A DNA stretch of 64,000 nt from an uncultured Turicimonas sp. (GTDB lineage Bacteria > Pseudomonadota > Gammaproteobacteria > Burkholderiales > Burkholderiaceae_F). The notes beneath the pieces are model-generated. The model did not search any database. It saw only the letters and a list, made by a program, of their open reading frames with translations, and was not told the DNA's origin. The DNA lies in contig CANTYJ010000027.1 in assembly GCA_947854175.1 (NCBI GenBank), forward strand, positions 1-64,000, written 5' to 3'. Made by a program: the position numbers and the translations under genes. Positions 18,468 through 26,999 of the stretch are shown here, in pieces (the first letter of the stretch is position 1; every line of letters starts with the position of its first letter).

Positions 18468-19775
18468 TTACTTTTCAAGGTCCTTGACACGGTACATTGC
18501 ACTTCCGGCATGGGCTGTCAGGAATTCTCCTCTGGCAAGCACATCAGCAACCTTACCTAGTTCAACTGCTCCCTTTGGAGATACTTTAAGAATGCTGGTT
18601 CGTTTCTGGAAATCCCAAACTCCTAATGGAGAGGAATAACGGGCTGTACGTGATGTCGGTAAAACGTGATTTGGACCGGCACAGTAGTCACCGAGTGCTT
18701 CGCATGTGTAAGCACCAAGGAACAATGCCCCGGCATGATGAATTAAATCAACATATTTTTCCGGCTCTTCAACTGACAACTCTAAGTGTTCCGGGGCAAT
18801 ACGGTCAGCAATCTTACAGGCTTCCTCAACCGAACGTGTCACGATGATTGCTCCACGGTTTTTGAGGCTGGCTGAAATAATGTCCTTACGAGGCATTTCA
18901 GGAAGCTGTTTTTCAATGGAAGCAACCACTTTCTTCGCAAATTCTTCATCCGGTGTAAGGAGAATTGCTTGTGCAAGCTCATCGTGCTCGGCCTGGCTGA
19001 ACAAATCCATTGCAATCCAATCCGGATTAGTCTTGCCATCACAAATCACCAAAATCTCTGATGGTCCGGCAATCATATCAATACCGACTGTCCCGAAAAC
19101 GTAGCGTTTAGCTGCTGCAACGTAAGCATTGCCCGGTCCGACAATCTTGTCAACGGCCGGAACAGTTTTAGTACCATAAGCTAAAGCTGCAACAGCCTGT
19201 GCTCCGCCAATTGTAAAACAAGTTGAAACACCGGCCAGACAGGCAGCAGCTAAAACAAGCTGATTAGGTGTACCACCGGGAGTCGGGACGACCATCACAA
19301 TATCCTTAACTCCGGCAACGTGAGCGGGCATTGCATTCATCAACACAGAAGAGGGATAAGCTGCCTTTCCTCCCGGCACGTATAGTCCGACTGAATCCAA
19401 TGCGGTATAACGAATACCCAACTCGGTTCCGTCCTCCTCGGTAATGGACCAGCTCTTACCAAGTTCATGTTCATGGAAGGAGCGAATTCTATTGGCAGCA
19501 ACTGTTAAGGCATGTTTTTGATCTTCAGGCAGAGTTTCCAGAGCCTGCTGAAGTTGTTCCTGAGTAATACGGAACTCTTCCATGCTCTTGGCATTCATGC
19601 GATCAAAGCGGTTGGTGTATTCAAGAACGGCTTCGTCACCTCGTTTATGAACATCTTCGACGATTGCTTCAGCACGTTTAGTAATTTCAGGGTCAACTGA
19701 ACTGTCTACTGCAACCAAAGCCGAAAAATCCTTATCAAAATTTGCATCTTTGGTATTTAAAAATCTAATCGTCAT
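18468..19775 (-). CDS. hisD: Histidinol dehydrogenase HisD
   Basis: 435-aa Zn-dependent NAD enzyme for the last two steps to histidine. Signature segments are [35 protein letters not shown], Zn ligands in SQAEHDE, and [20 protein letters not shown]. It overlaps the end of hisG by 11 bp. The next gene is hisB: hisC, which lies here in many Burkholderiales, is absent. Confidence 0.97.
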   Translation of the reverse strand: MTIRFLNTKDANFDKDFSALVAVDSSVDPEITKRAEAIVEDVHKRGDEAVLEYTNRFDRMNAKSMEEFRITQEQLQQALETLPEDQKHALTVAANRIRSFHEHELGKSWSITEEDGTELGIRYTALDSVGLYVPGGKAAYPSSVLMNAMPAHVAGVKDIVMVVPTPGGTPNQLVLAAACLAGVSTCFTIGGAQAVAALAYGTKTVPAVDKIVGPGNAYVAAAKRYVFGTVGIDMIAGPSEILVICDGKTNPDWIAMDLFSQAEHDELAQAILLTPDEEFAKKVVASIEKQLPEMPRKDIISASLKNRGAIIVTRSVEEACKIADRIAPEHLELSVEEPEKYVDLIHHAGALFLGAYTCEALGDYCAGPNHVLPTSRTARYSSPLGVWDFQKRTSILKVSPKGAVELGKVADVLARGEFLTAHAGSAMYRVKDLEK

Positions 19776-20409
19776 ATTTCACCGTTTTTTCAAAAATATC
19801 TATTAAAGGCAGGAGCTCTTCTCGTTTTAACTTCATTGCGGACTGACCAACAATCAAACGGGATGAAACTTTATCAATTTCTTCAACCTCAACCAGATCA
19901 TTTGCCCGCAAGGTTGCACCGGAACTGACTAAATCGACAATTGCATCTGATAGCCCTGCGATAGGAGCCAACTCCATTGAACCATAGAGCTTAATCAAGT
20001 CGACATGCACCCCCATCTTGGCAAAGTAATTCCTGGAATACTTCATGTACTTCGTCGCAATTCTCAACCGAGCTCCACGTCTGACTTTAGCGTGGTAATC
20101 AAAATTACGCGGACAAGCAACACACATTCTGCATTTAGCAATGTTTAAATCCAACGGGATATAAAGGCCGGCCCCACCATGTTCGTAAAGAGAGTCTTTA
20201 CCGGCAACTCCCATATCTGCGGCTCCGTACTGAACATACGTCGGAACATCACTTGCGCGGACGACCACAATTCTTACATTAGGGTTATTGGTCCCGATTA
20301 ACAACTTGCGCGAAACTTCCGGATCCTCATTCGGAATGATCCCCGCAGCTGCCAAGAACGGCAGCGTTTCAGTAAATATTCTGCCTTTTGATAAGGCGAT
20401 CGTTATCAT
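19765..20409 (-). CDS. hisG: ATP phosphoribosyltransferase HisG, short form
   Basis: 214 aa, the short (HisG-S) form. It lacks the C-terminal regulatory ACT-like domain and needs the HisZ subunit, which is not in this window. First and committed step of histidine biosynthesis. Visible motifs include [20 protein letters not shown] and the PRPP-like segment [13 protein letters not shown]. It overlaps murA by 4 bp. Confidence 0.95.
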   Translation of the reverse strand: MITIALSKGRIFTETLPFLAAAGIIPNEDPEVSRKLLIGTNNPNVRIVVVRASDVPTYVQYGAADMGVAGKDSLYEHGGAGLYIPLDLNIAKCRMCVACPRNFDYHAKVRRGARLRIATKYMKYSRNYFAKMGVHVDLIKLYGSMELAPIAGLSDAIVDLVSSGATLRANDLVEVEEIDKVSSRLIVGQSAMKLKREELLPLIDIFEKTVKYDD

Positions 20410-21659
20410 TTGTTGACCCTCTCTATTTTTGCGCCGAGAGCTTTTAATTTCTCTTCCATTTTCTCGTAACCGCGGTCAAGGTGATAAATTCTGTCTACTG
20501 TTGACTCACCTTCAGCAACCAGTGCCGCAATAACCAATGCCGCGCTAGCTCTCAAATCGGTTGCCATTAAAGGTGCGCCTGATAATTTAGCTACACCGCG
20601 GACAGTCGCCGTATTACCATCGATATTAATATCAGCACCAAGCCTTTGTAATTCCGGGACATGCATGAAACGGTTTTCAAAAATCGTCTCAGTAATATGA
20701 GATGCTCCCTCGGAAATGGTATCTAAGGCCATAAATTGGGCCTGCATATCGGTTGGGAATCCGGGGTATGGAACAGTGCGAATATCAACTGCTTTGGTTC
20801 TACCCAAAGAACGGGCTCTTACCCAGTCATCACCGGTTATAACTTCTGCGCCTGCTTCGAGCAATTTATCAATAACTGATCCCAGATACTCCGGCTGACA
20901 ATGAGTAACTGTGACATCTCCTCCGGTTGCAATTCCGGCGACCAGAAAACTTCCGGCTTCAATTCGGTCGGCCATAACGGAGTATGTAGTACCATGAAGT
21001 TTTTTGACTCCGTTAACAACAATCGTCACGGTGCCTTCACCACTAATGTCGGCCCCCATGGACTTCAGACAGCGTGCCAAATCAACAATTTCCGGTTCTC
21101 TTGCTGCATTCTCAATAATGGTCTGACCTTCAGCAAGAACTGCTGCCATCAGAAGGTTTTCAGTACCGGTCACCGTAACCATATCCGTTAATATCTTTGC
21201 GCCTTTTAATTTTGGAGAAGCCGCATTGACATAACCGTGTTCCAAACTGATTTCAGCACCCAGGGCTTTCATACCTTTGATATGCTGATCGACCGGTCTA
21301 GCGCCAATGGAACATCCTCCCGGCAATGAGACTTTTGCTTTGCCGAATCTGGCAAGCAAAGGTCCAAGAACCAGAATTGATGCTCTCATGGTCTTAACCA
21401 AATCGTAGTTGGCTTCTGTGGAATTTACTGCAGAGGCATCAATCTCCACACGATGTCCGTTTCTTTGCACCTTACAACCAAGATCCTCCAGCAAATGGAT
21501 CATAGTTGTAATATCTGCCAATTCAGGAACATTTTCAAACACCACCGGTTCATCTGTTAGAAGAGCAGATGCCAAAAGAGGCAATGCTGCATTTTTAGCC
21601 CCTGAGGCAACTACTGAACCCCTAAGCGGCGTTCCACCGGTAATTACTAACTTCTGCAC
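20406..21659 (-). CDS. murA: UDP-N-acetylglucosamine 1-carboxyvinyltransferase MurA
   Basis: 417 aa. First committed step of peptidoglycan synthesis in the cytosol, transferring enolpyruvate from PEP. N-terminal [20 protein letters not shown] carries the UDP-GlcNAc-binding Lys/Asn. The fosfomycin-reactive Cys is in [13 protein letters not shown] (residue ~117). The start is GTG at 21659 with GGAG about 12 nt upstream. It heads the minus-strand run and is coupled to hisG. Confidence 0.96.
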   Translation of the reverse strand: MQKLVITGGTPLRGSVVASGAKNAALPLLASALLTDEPVVFENVPELADITTMIHLLEDLGCKVQRNGHRVEIDASAVNSTEANYDLVKTMRASILVLGPLLARFGKAKVSLPGGCSIGARPVDQHIKGMKALGAEISLEHGYVNAASPKLKGAKILTDMVTVTGTENLLMAAVLAEGQTIIENAAREPEIVDLARCLKSMGADISGEGTVTIVVNGVKKLHGTTYSVMADRIEAGSFLVAGIATGGDVTVTHCQPEYLGSVIDKLLEAGAEVITGDDWVRARSLGRTKAVDIRTVPYPGFPTDMQAQFMALDTISEGASHITETIFENRFMHVPELQRLGADINIDGNTATVRGVAKLSGAPLMATDLRASAALVIAALVAEGESTVDRIYHLDRGYEKMEEKLKALGAKIERVNK

Positions 21660-21778
21660 TATTTACTCCGAAATCTTTTGTGGGGTCCGGAAGCATAAAA
21701 ATTTCGAATCCCAACTTTTAAGTTTAAAACGTGACTAGCTCTTAATACGTTGATCTTAGGATTATTTATTGGTCGTTA

Positions 21779-23407
21779 TTATTTTGAGTACTCACGCCAC
21801 TCACCTTTATCCATCTTCACATAATCTTTGTTCTGATAATGGATAACTTTGGCGTTCGCATTTTCAGACACAGCTTCTGTCTGGGGTAAATCTTTGACCA
21901 GGTCTGCTAAAGGAACTGAACCATGTTCTTCACCAAAATAATTGGATTCAAGAACTCTTCCGATAAGGCTACTGATAGCAAGATAACTTGTTGGTTCTTT
22001 AACCTGAACCTGTTCATCGCCATCGCCGATGCCGATGAATTTAACCATGGCCGGAACATGAGTAATCAAAGGACTGGGAATATCTCTCAAGTGTGCAACT
22101 TGAACTTTATCTCCTCTTTCAGCTGCACCGTGCTCAGGAACAACAACGAGCATAACCTTCTTTCCGGAAGCTTGAATGTCTTTAATCAGCGTTCCAAGAT
22201 CATCGAGCATGGCTTTTGCTCTGGGTTTAAAAGGAGCCAGACGTCTCTTATTCGCGAACCTGTTACCATCATGAAGTGCGATGAGGTTAAAGAATGTTGC
22301 GCTTCGCTTGTCTTTATTAGACGCAAGAATCTTTTCCCATTCTTTGAAAACGGCTCTGGCATCTCCAATCGGTTCTTCATCAAATGAGTCGTATCTCTTC
22401 GGATAGCTCATCGGCCCTAACTGCGGGCTGAGTCCAGCTAAATGTCGCAGACTTTGATAAAAATTATCGTATTTACCGCTATGGTCCATGAAAACGTGCT
22501 GGTTGTAACCAAGGTGGCCCAAGCGGTTCATCAGTTCACATTCAGGATTTCTTCCTTCATACAAATCTTCATGAGAAGGCTGACCGCAAACGGATTTCAA
22601 CAGTCTCAACGCAGCCGGCCCCGAATAGGATGTCGCCGAGTTGAAGTTATCAAACACAACATTAAACTGTTTTAAAACAGGGTGGTCTGTCAGGCCGGCA
22701 AAAGCCAAATCGTCGTTTGACAAAGAGCAAATATTAATCAGCAAAATATCAAACGGCGTGTCGTCCTTACCAAGCTTATCCGGGAACTGAGCTCTTCTCT
22801 GTTTTTCTTTATTATGAAATTCAAATAACCAAGAATCGAGATTGGCGTTGGTAGGCTTGGCTGTCTGCGGTAAAAGATCGGACTTTTTCTCTTCTTTGGC
22901 GGATGCGCCAGTGTTGTTTTGAGCTACGACTTGGGTAACCGGTTCAGCCGGTTTTTCAAACCATGGTTGCCAAATTGGGGCGCAAATCAACAAGAAAAGA
23001 TAACCCAACGTAAAAGTCGAAATTCTCAAATAATCTTTTAATCCGTAATAAGCAATTATCAGAAGAATCCCCAAACCAATCATCTGGAAGTTCAGGAAAT
23101 TTAAGGCTGAATCCAGAAGATAACCGCCTTCCATCGCCTGCAAGTTGTGCAGATTGCCTTTGATACTTTCGATACCGGGCAACCAACTTTCTGAGTACAC
23201 CAAAGCAGCGGCTGCAACGACAGCTATCAATGTCCTGATCCATCGGAGGTAACGATTTCCGATGGGAAAAATAACGAAAGCTGCCAGCAAACAGTTTTGT
23301 GCCAGATTTAAATGCAGATATCCGAACCCGGCTAGTAAAAATTCTCCTATGAAAAATACATTCCACAGGCCCAACCCGTTCCATTTGGCTATACCGGCTC
23401 TGCTCAT
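21779..23407 (-). CDS. bcsG: Cellulose phosphoethanolamine transferase BcsG
   Basis: About 542 aa. Four to five N-terminal transmembrane segments are followed by a periplasmic alkaline-phosphatase-like domain. Key residues known from E. coli BcsG can be placed: Cys in LINICSLSNDD, the nucleophile Ser in TSYSGPAALRLL, and the metal site PEHGAA. It adds phosphoethanolamine to nascent cellulose. The start at 23407 (ATG) has GAAAGG upstream; a GTG at 23437 would add 10 residues. Last gene of bcsABZG. Confidence 0.9.
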   Translation of the reverse strand: MSRAGIAKWNGLGLWNVFFIGEFLLAGFGYLHLNLAQNCLLAAFVIFPIGNRYLRWIRTLIAVVAAAALVYSESWLPGIESIKGNLHNLQAMEGGYLLDSALNFLNFQMIGLGILLIIAYYGLKDYLRISTFTLGYLFLLICAPIWQPWFEKPAEPVTQVVAQNNTGASAKEEKKSDLLPQTAKPTNANLDSWLFEFHNKEKQRRAQFPDKLGKDDTPFDILLINICSLSNDDLAFAGLTDHPVLKQFNVVFDNFNSATSYSGPAALRLLKSVCGQPSHEDLYEGRNPECELMNRLGHLGYNQHVFMDHSGKYDNFYQSLRHLAGLSPQLGPMSYPKRYDSFDEEPIGDARAVFKEWEKILASNKDKRSATFFNLIALHDGNRFANKRRLAPFKPRAKAMLDDLGTLIKDIQASGKKVMLVVVPEHGAAERGDKVQVAHLRDIPSPLITHVPAMVKFIGIGDGDEQVQVKEPTSYLAISSLIGRVLESNYFGEEHGSVPLADLVKDLPQTEAVSENANAKVIHYQNKDYVKMDKGEWREYSK

Positions 23408-23443
23408 CGTTTTGAACCTTTCTTCTTTATCTCTCACTGCGTT

Positions 23444-24547
23444 TTACTTCGCAGCGTCTGTTGTTTGAACTTTGATTAGTAAGTTATCTTTCGGCAGGAA
23501 AAGTCTTCCTTTTTCATCAAAAGCATAATACTTGTAATCAAAGCCTAAACCGTAAATAGTCAGTACATTACGATAATAATTGTCGCCTACCATCTTGGTA
23601 TTTGTCAGAAGAGTTCTAATCACTGCCCCGCTTTTATCGCTTGAGACATATGGTAAGAAGCAGGCTCCGAAGGCATTGACGTCCCGCTGGCTAAAATGCA
23701 TATTTCCAAGATTAACTTCTTCAGGCGGCACATTAAGTGTTTTTACCGCATCTATCATGGGTTGGTAGTGCTTATAAAGAACTTCATAAAGAGGATCTTT
23801 CGGCGACATCATTGCTGACCACAGGTACGTTCTGATAGCGTTATAACTTCCTACCATACCGTCCGGGTTTAGCAATTTGCCGTCAGGACCAAATTTTGCC
23901 CAGTCGGGAGCTGCACCGCCGGGGGAGCAAATCATCATCGCATTAATAGAGCCCTCCAAAACCGGCAACCAGTAGGCATCATGCTCGGCAAAACGTCTGA
24001 GAATAAATGGAGGGTAGTAGCTCGGGTTAATAGTAATAACCCCTTTTTCTTCGAACCCAACCCTTCCCGGAAGGATCACTTTTCCGACATTTGGAATATC
24101 TCTGACCAGTTCTTTGAGCTTGGCCAAATAGCCTTCAGCTTTTTCCATGTATTTGGGCTCATTCCAGATGCGAGCTGCCTCCATTAAGCAATAAGCAATC
24201 CACATATCGGAGTCAGTTGCGTTATTCGTATCCAGAATTTTTCCCTGACTTTCTTTTTTGCCGTCCGGAATCCCCCAATACCAAGCAGGCTGGTCTTTGC
24301 CCAGATTTTTTTCTGTCCAGTTAAAAAGTTTGTCAAAACTTTCTCTGTCGTTGGAGACCAGAGCAAAGAACATACCGTAGGACTGTCCCTCGGAGGTTGT
24401 AATGAGTTTCGAGTCGCTGTAATCGACAACTCTTCCTTCTTCCGTCACGTTTACTTGCTTGAATTCATCCCACAGATTCCAGGCATGTGCCGGAAGCTGT
24501 ACCGCAAAAGCCAGAAGACAAGCTGCGAATAATTTCTGTTTAATCAT
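23444..24547 (-). CDS. bcsZ: Periplasmic endoglucanase BcsZ (GH8), possible catalytic substitution
   Basis: 367 aa with a cleavable signal peptide (AVQLPAHAW, ~residue 22). A GH8 cellulase that trims cellulose during secretion. The proton donor Glu is conserved in SEGQSYGMFF (E53). At the position of the family's S-Y-D-A-I-R segment, which carries the presumed base Asp, this protein reads SYNAIRTYLW (N236; codon AAC confirmed from the DNA at 23840-23842). Gaps of 18 bp to bcsB and 6-36 bp to bcsG. Confidence 0.92.
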   Translation of the reverse strand: MIKQKLFAACLLAFAVQLPAHAWNLWDEFKQVNVTEEGRVVDYSDSKLITTSEGQSYGMFFALVSNDRESFDKLFNWTEKNLGKDQPAWYWGIPDGKKESQGKILDTNNATDSDMWIAYCLMEAARIWNEPKYMEKAEGYLAKLKELVRDIPNVGKVILPGRVGFEEKGVITINPSYYPPFILRRFAEHDAYWLPVLEGSINAMMICSPGGAAPDWAKFGPDGKLLNPDGMVGSYNAIRTYLWSAMMSPKDPLYEVLYKHYQPMIDAVKTLNVPPEEVNLGNMHFSQRDVNAFGACFLPYVSSDKSGAVIRTLLTNTKMVGDNYYRNVLTIYGLGFDYKYYAFDEKGRLFLPKDNLLIKVQTTDAAK

Positions 24548-24565
24548 GTTTCCTCACCTTTCTTC

Positions 24566-26863
24566 TTACTTATTGCGACGACTGCGGAATCTGATAAGAG
24601 AGTGCATCAGATAGTAGATACCGCCGGCAAACAGTGTGGCACAAACCAGCGTAAACAAGACCAGTAAAAGAGGCTGATCAAGCATCGAATACCAGATCCT
24701 CTGATGCCAGGGAAGTGAACCGGTGTAATAAGTCTGAACACCTTCATACGTGACGGGAGCTGCATTTGTCCTGAAAATAGCAACACCACCGTCGATTAAT
24801 TTAAGATCTCCCGGGTACATCAGACGTTTATTAATTAAGAAGCTTCCGTCTTGTCCGTCACCTAAAACAGCAACAACGGACCGTTCACTGTCAAATGGTG
24901 ACTGATATTGAACAATAGCAGCAACACCGGCATCTTCGGCAACGACTGCAGAACTATTCTTTTGTGCTTTATCTCCGATAAAGGAGTCGGAAATGCCTTT
25001 CTTCAATGCTTCTATAGCGACTGAAGAATCCTTTCCATCCAAACTATTTAGAACACCGCTTGAATCTCCGAAGACCAGAATATCTTTATCTTCCAGTGTT
25101 TTCTTATCGATGTTTTCTACGACAACTGCTTTAGTTACAGGATAGCCGGTCTGAGCAGACATACGAGCCATCGTGTTCAGATAGGTCGTCAGAACTGCCG
25201 GAGAGGCATCCTTACCAATAACAATACCGGTCTCAGATAAATCGGCGTACTTAGTAAACGGGAATCCGCTTACTGTAAATAAATTGAGATTAGGAAGCTT
25301 GGCAAAATGATAAAAGCCCGAGAAATCAATGGTGGAACCTGGATCAATTTCTACCTGACTCGGAATTAAAGCAACCGACTTACAGTTTTCTACGGAGCCT
25401 CCAGGAACTGCCAAGCCATACTGGAAATCAAACTGAAGAATGTTGTCAGCACCAAGCAGACCTGAGGGCACAGAAGTGCCGTTCCACATATTGGCTAAGC
25501 CATTGAGCAAAGAAAACTTAGAATTGAATGAGCTACTGTTTTTATTTGGATCAAGATCAAAAGACTCAACCAATTGCTCATTGAGCAAAAAGCGCATCTG
25601 AGCCGGTTCTCCGCTTGTCGGCTTGGTATAACGGTATCTCAGATCCAGATCAACATTGCTTCGGTTGACCATATAAAGATCAGGCGGAAGGCGGATCTCT
25701 AAAGTAATAGGTGCCGGATGTAATCCCGAGCTTCTCAATTGGCCACGATATTTTGCCAACGACTCAAATGTGACTTTGTCACCGGTTGGAATCCAGTTAG
25801 GCGCATCGTATGCCTGACGGTTAGGGGCCGGCTTAAAATCTTTGATTTCAGCCGAGCTGCCGGTTAATGTCTGTGAGTTTGTTGCTAACCACTCTGTTGC
25901 GACTACCAAATCATTTTCATCGCGGCCGGCAATGACTAACACTTTTGCAAACGATGTTTTAGGTGCGTCAACAATTGTCACCAAAGGTCCTTTTACCTGA
26001 GGGAAATCTTTCAGGAACTCGGGACGTTCTGTGTTAGTAATAAAAGTAACGAAATTCTTTTGTTGAGGGAGCTCCTTGATATAAACCGGAAATTCTGCCC
26101 CTCTCCAATCTGTTTTCGTTCCTACCCAGGAAGCAAAAGTACCTGCAGCTTTTTTAAGCGTAGCAGATGGGTTCTGAGTAAATAAAACCGGTAATGTTGT
26201 CGCTGCCGGACTCAAAGTGTTTGCAAACGGTACCGGCAATATGCTGAGGTCATTTGCCAATCTAAGCTGTTGTTTGCTAAAGGACATGTAGCTTGATTCA
26301 TCAATTGTCAGCCACAGCGAAGGATTGGCTACGTTGCCACAGTTATTTGTATAAACCCCGACAAATTCAATAGTCATGCGGTTGCTTTCTTCAATATTTT
26401 TTGTATTGAGTTCAACCACTGCGGTTACAGGATTTCCAAGTTGCTCTTTTGTAATCGGCAGAGTCTTTTGGATCTGTCCGTTCAGAAATATATTTAATTG
26501 ACTTTGCTGAGGAATCAAAGACGGCGAAGGAGTGTATTTCAGCGTTACGGAAGCCTTAGAAATAATTTCATTTTTAGGGCTGTAAAACCTGAAACTTCTT
26601 TCCGGATAAATACCTGTCAACTTGATTTGTTCGACTTTACCTTCCGGCACAAAATCAAATAAAGAGCTTTCGGAACGAATGACAGGAATCTCATCGGTTC
26701 TATAGTTAGGTTCAACATCCCGGATAAAAACTGTATTGTTATCCGGAGCAGAATTCACCGGACTAAACGGAAGCATGGCCGCTAAAAAGGCCGCTGCCCA
26801 AAGTTTCAAAGAGTGTTTTCTGCAAAAATTCTTACCATTCATGCTTTTTTTATTGCTCGGCAT
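24566..26863 (-). CDS. bcsB: Cellulose synthase periplasmic subunit BcsB
   Basis: 765 aa. Signal peptide (~residues 15-40), a long periplasmic region with repeated carbohydrate-binding and flavodoxin-like domains, and one C-terminal transmembrane helix (LLVLFTLVCATLFAGGIYYL) that docks on BcsA. Length and domain layout match BcsB, which guides the glucan through the periplasm. 136 bp of non-coding sequence separate it from bcsA. Confidence 0.92.
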   Translation of the reverse strand: MPSNKKSMNGKNFCRKHSLKLWAAAFLAAMLPFSPVNSAPDNNTVFIRDVEPNYRTDEIPVIRSESSLFDFVPEGKVEQIKLTGIYPERSFRFYSPKNEIISKASVTLKYTPSPSLIPQQSQLNIFLNGQIQKTLPITKEQLGNPVTAVVELNTKNIEESNRMTIEFVGVYTNNCGNVANPSLWLTIDESSYMSFSKQQLRLANDLSILPVPFANTLSPAATTLPVLFTQNPSATLKKAAGTFASWVGTKTDWRGAEFPVYIKELPQQKNFVTFITNTERPEFLKDFPQVKGPLVTIVDAPKTSFAKVLVIAGRDENDLVVATEWLATNSQTLTGSSAEIKDFKPAPNRQAYDAPNWIPTGDKVTFESLAKYRGQLRSSGLHPAPITLEIRLPPDLYMVNRSNVDLDLRYRYTKPTSGEPAQMRFLLNEQLVESFDLDPNKNSSSFNSKFSLLNGLANMWNGTSVPSGLLGADNILQFDFQYGLAVPGGSVENCKSVALIPSQVEIDPGSTIDFSGFYHFAKLPNLNLFTVSGFPFTKYADLSETGIVIGKDASPAVLTTYLNTMARMSAQTGYPVTKAVVVENIDKKTLEDKDILVFGDSSGVLNSLDGKDSSVAIEALKKGISDSFIGDKAQKNSSAVVAEDAGVAAIVQYQSPFDSERSVVAVLGDGQDGSFLINKRLMYPGDLKLIDGGVAIFRTNAAPVTYEGVQTYYTGSLPWHQRIWYSMLDQPLLLVLFTLVCATLFAGGIYYLMHSLIRFRSRRNK

Positions 26864-26999
26864 AAAGTCACTTTAATTTGTTAAGTCAAACTACTTAGAT
26901 ACAGCAATTACTCTACCTTACCAGTAGTAGGTACCATTATATTTTATGGAATCCGTAATTTCGAGGTAGTAATCTTTGGTCCCAAAGGAAGCACGCTAC

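Noticed and set aside
26864-26999. c-di-GMP riboswitch or terminator between bcsA and bcsB
   Set aside because: Only weak, short inverted repeats; no riboswitch core and no T-run.
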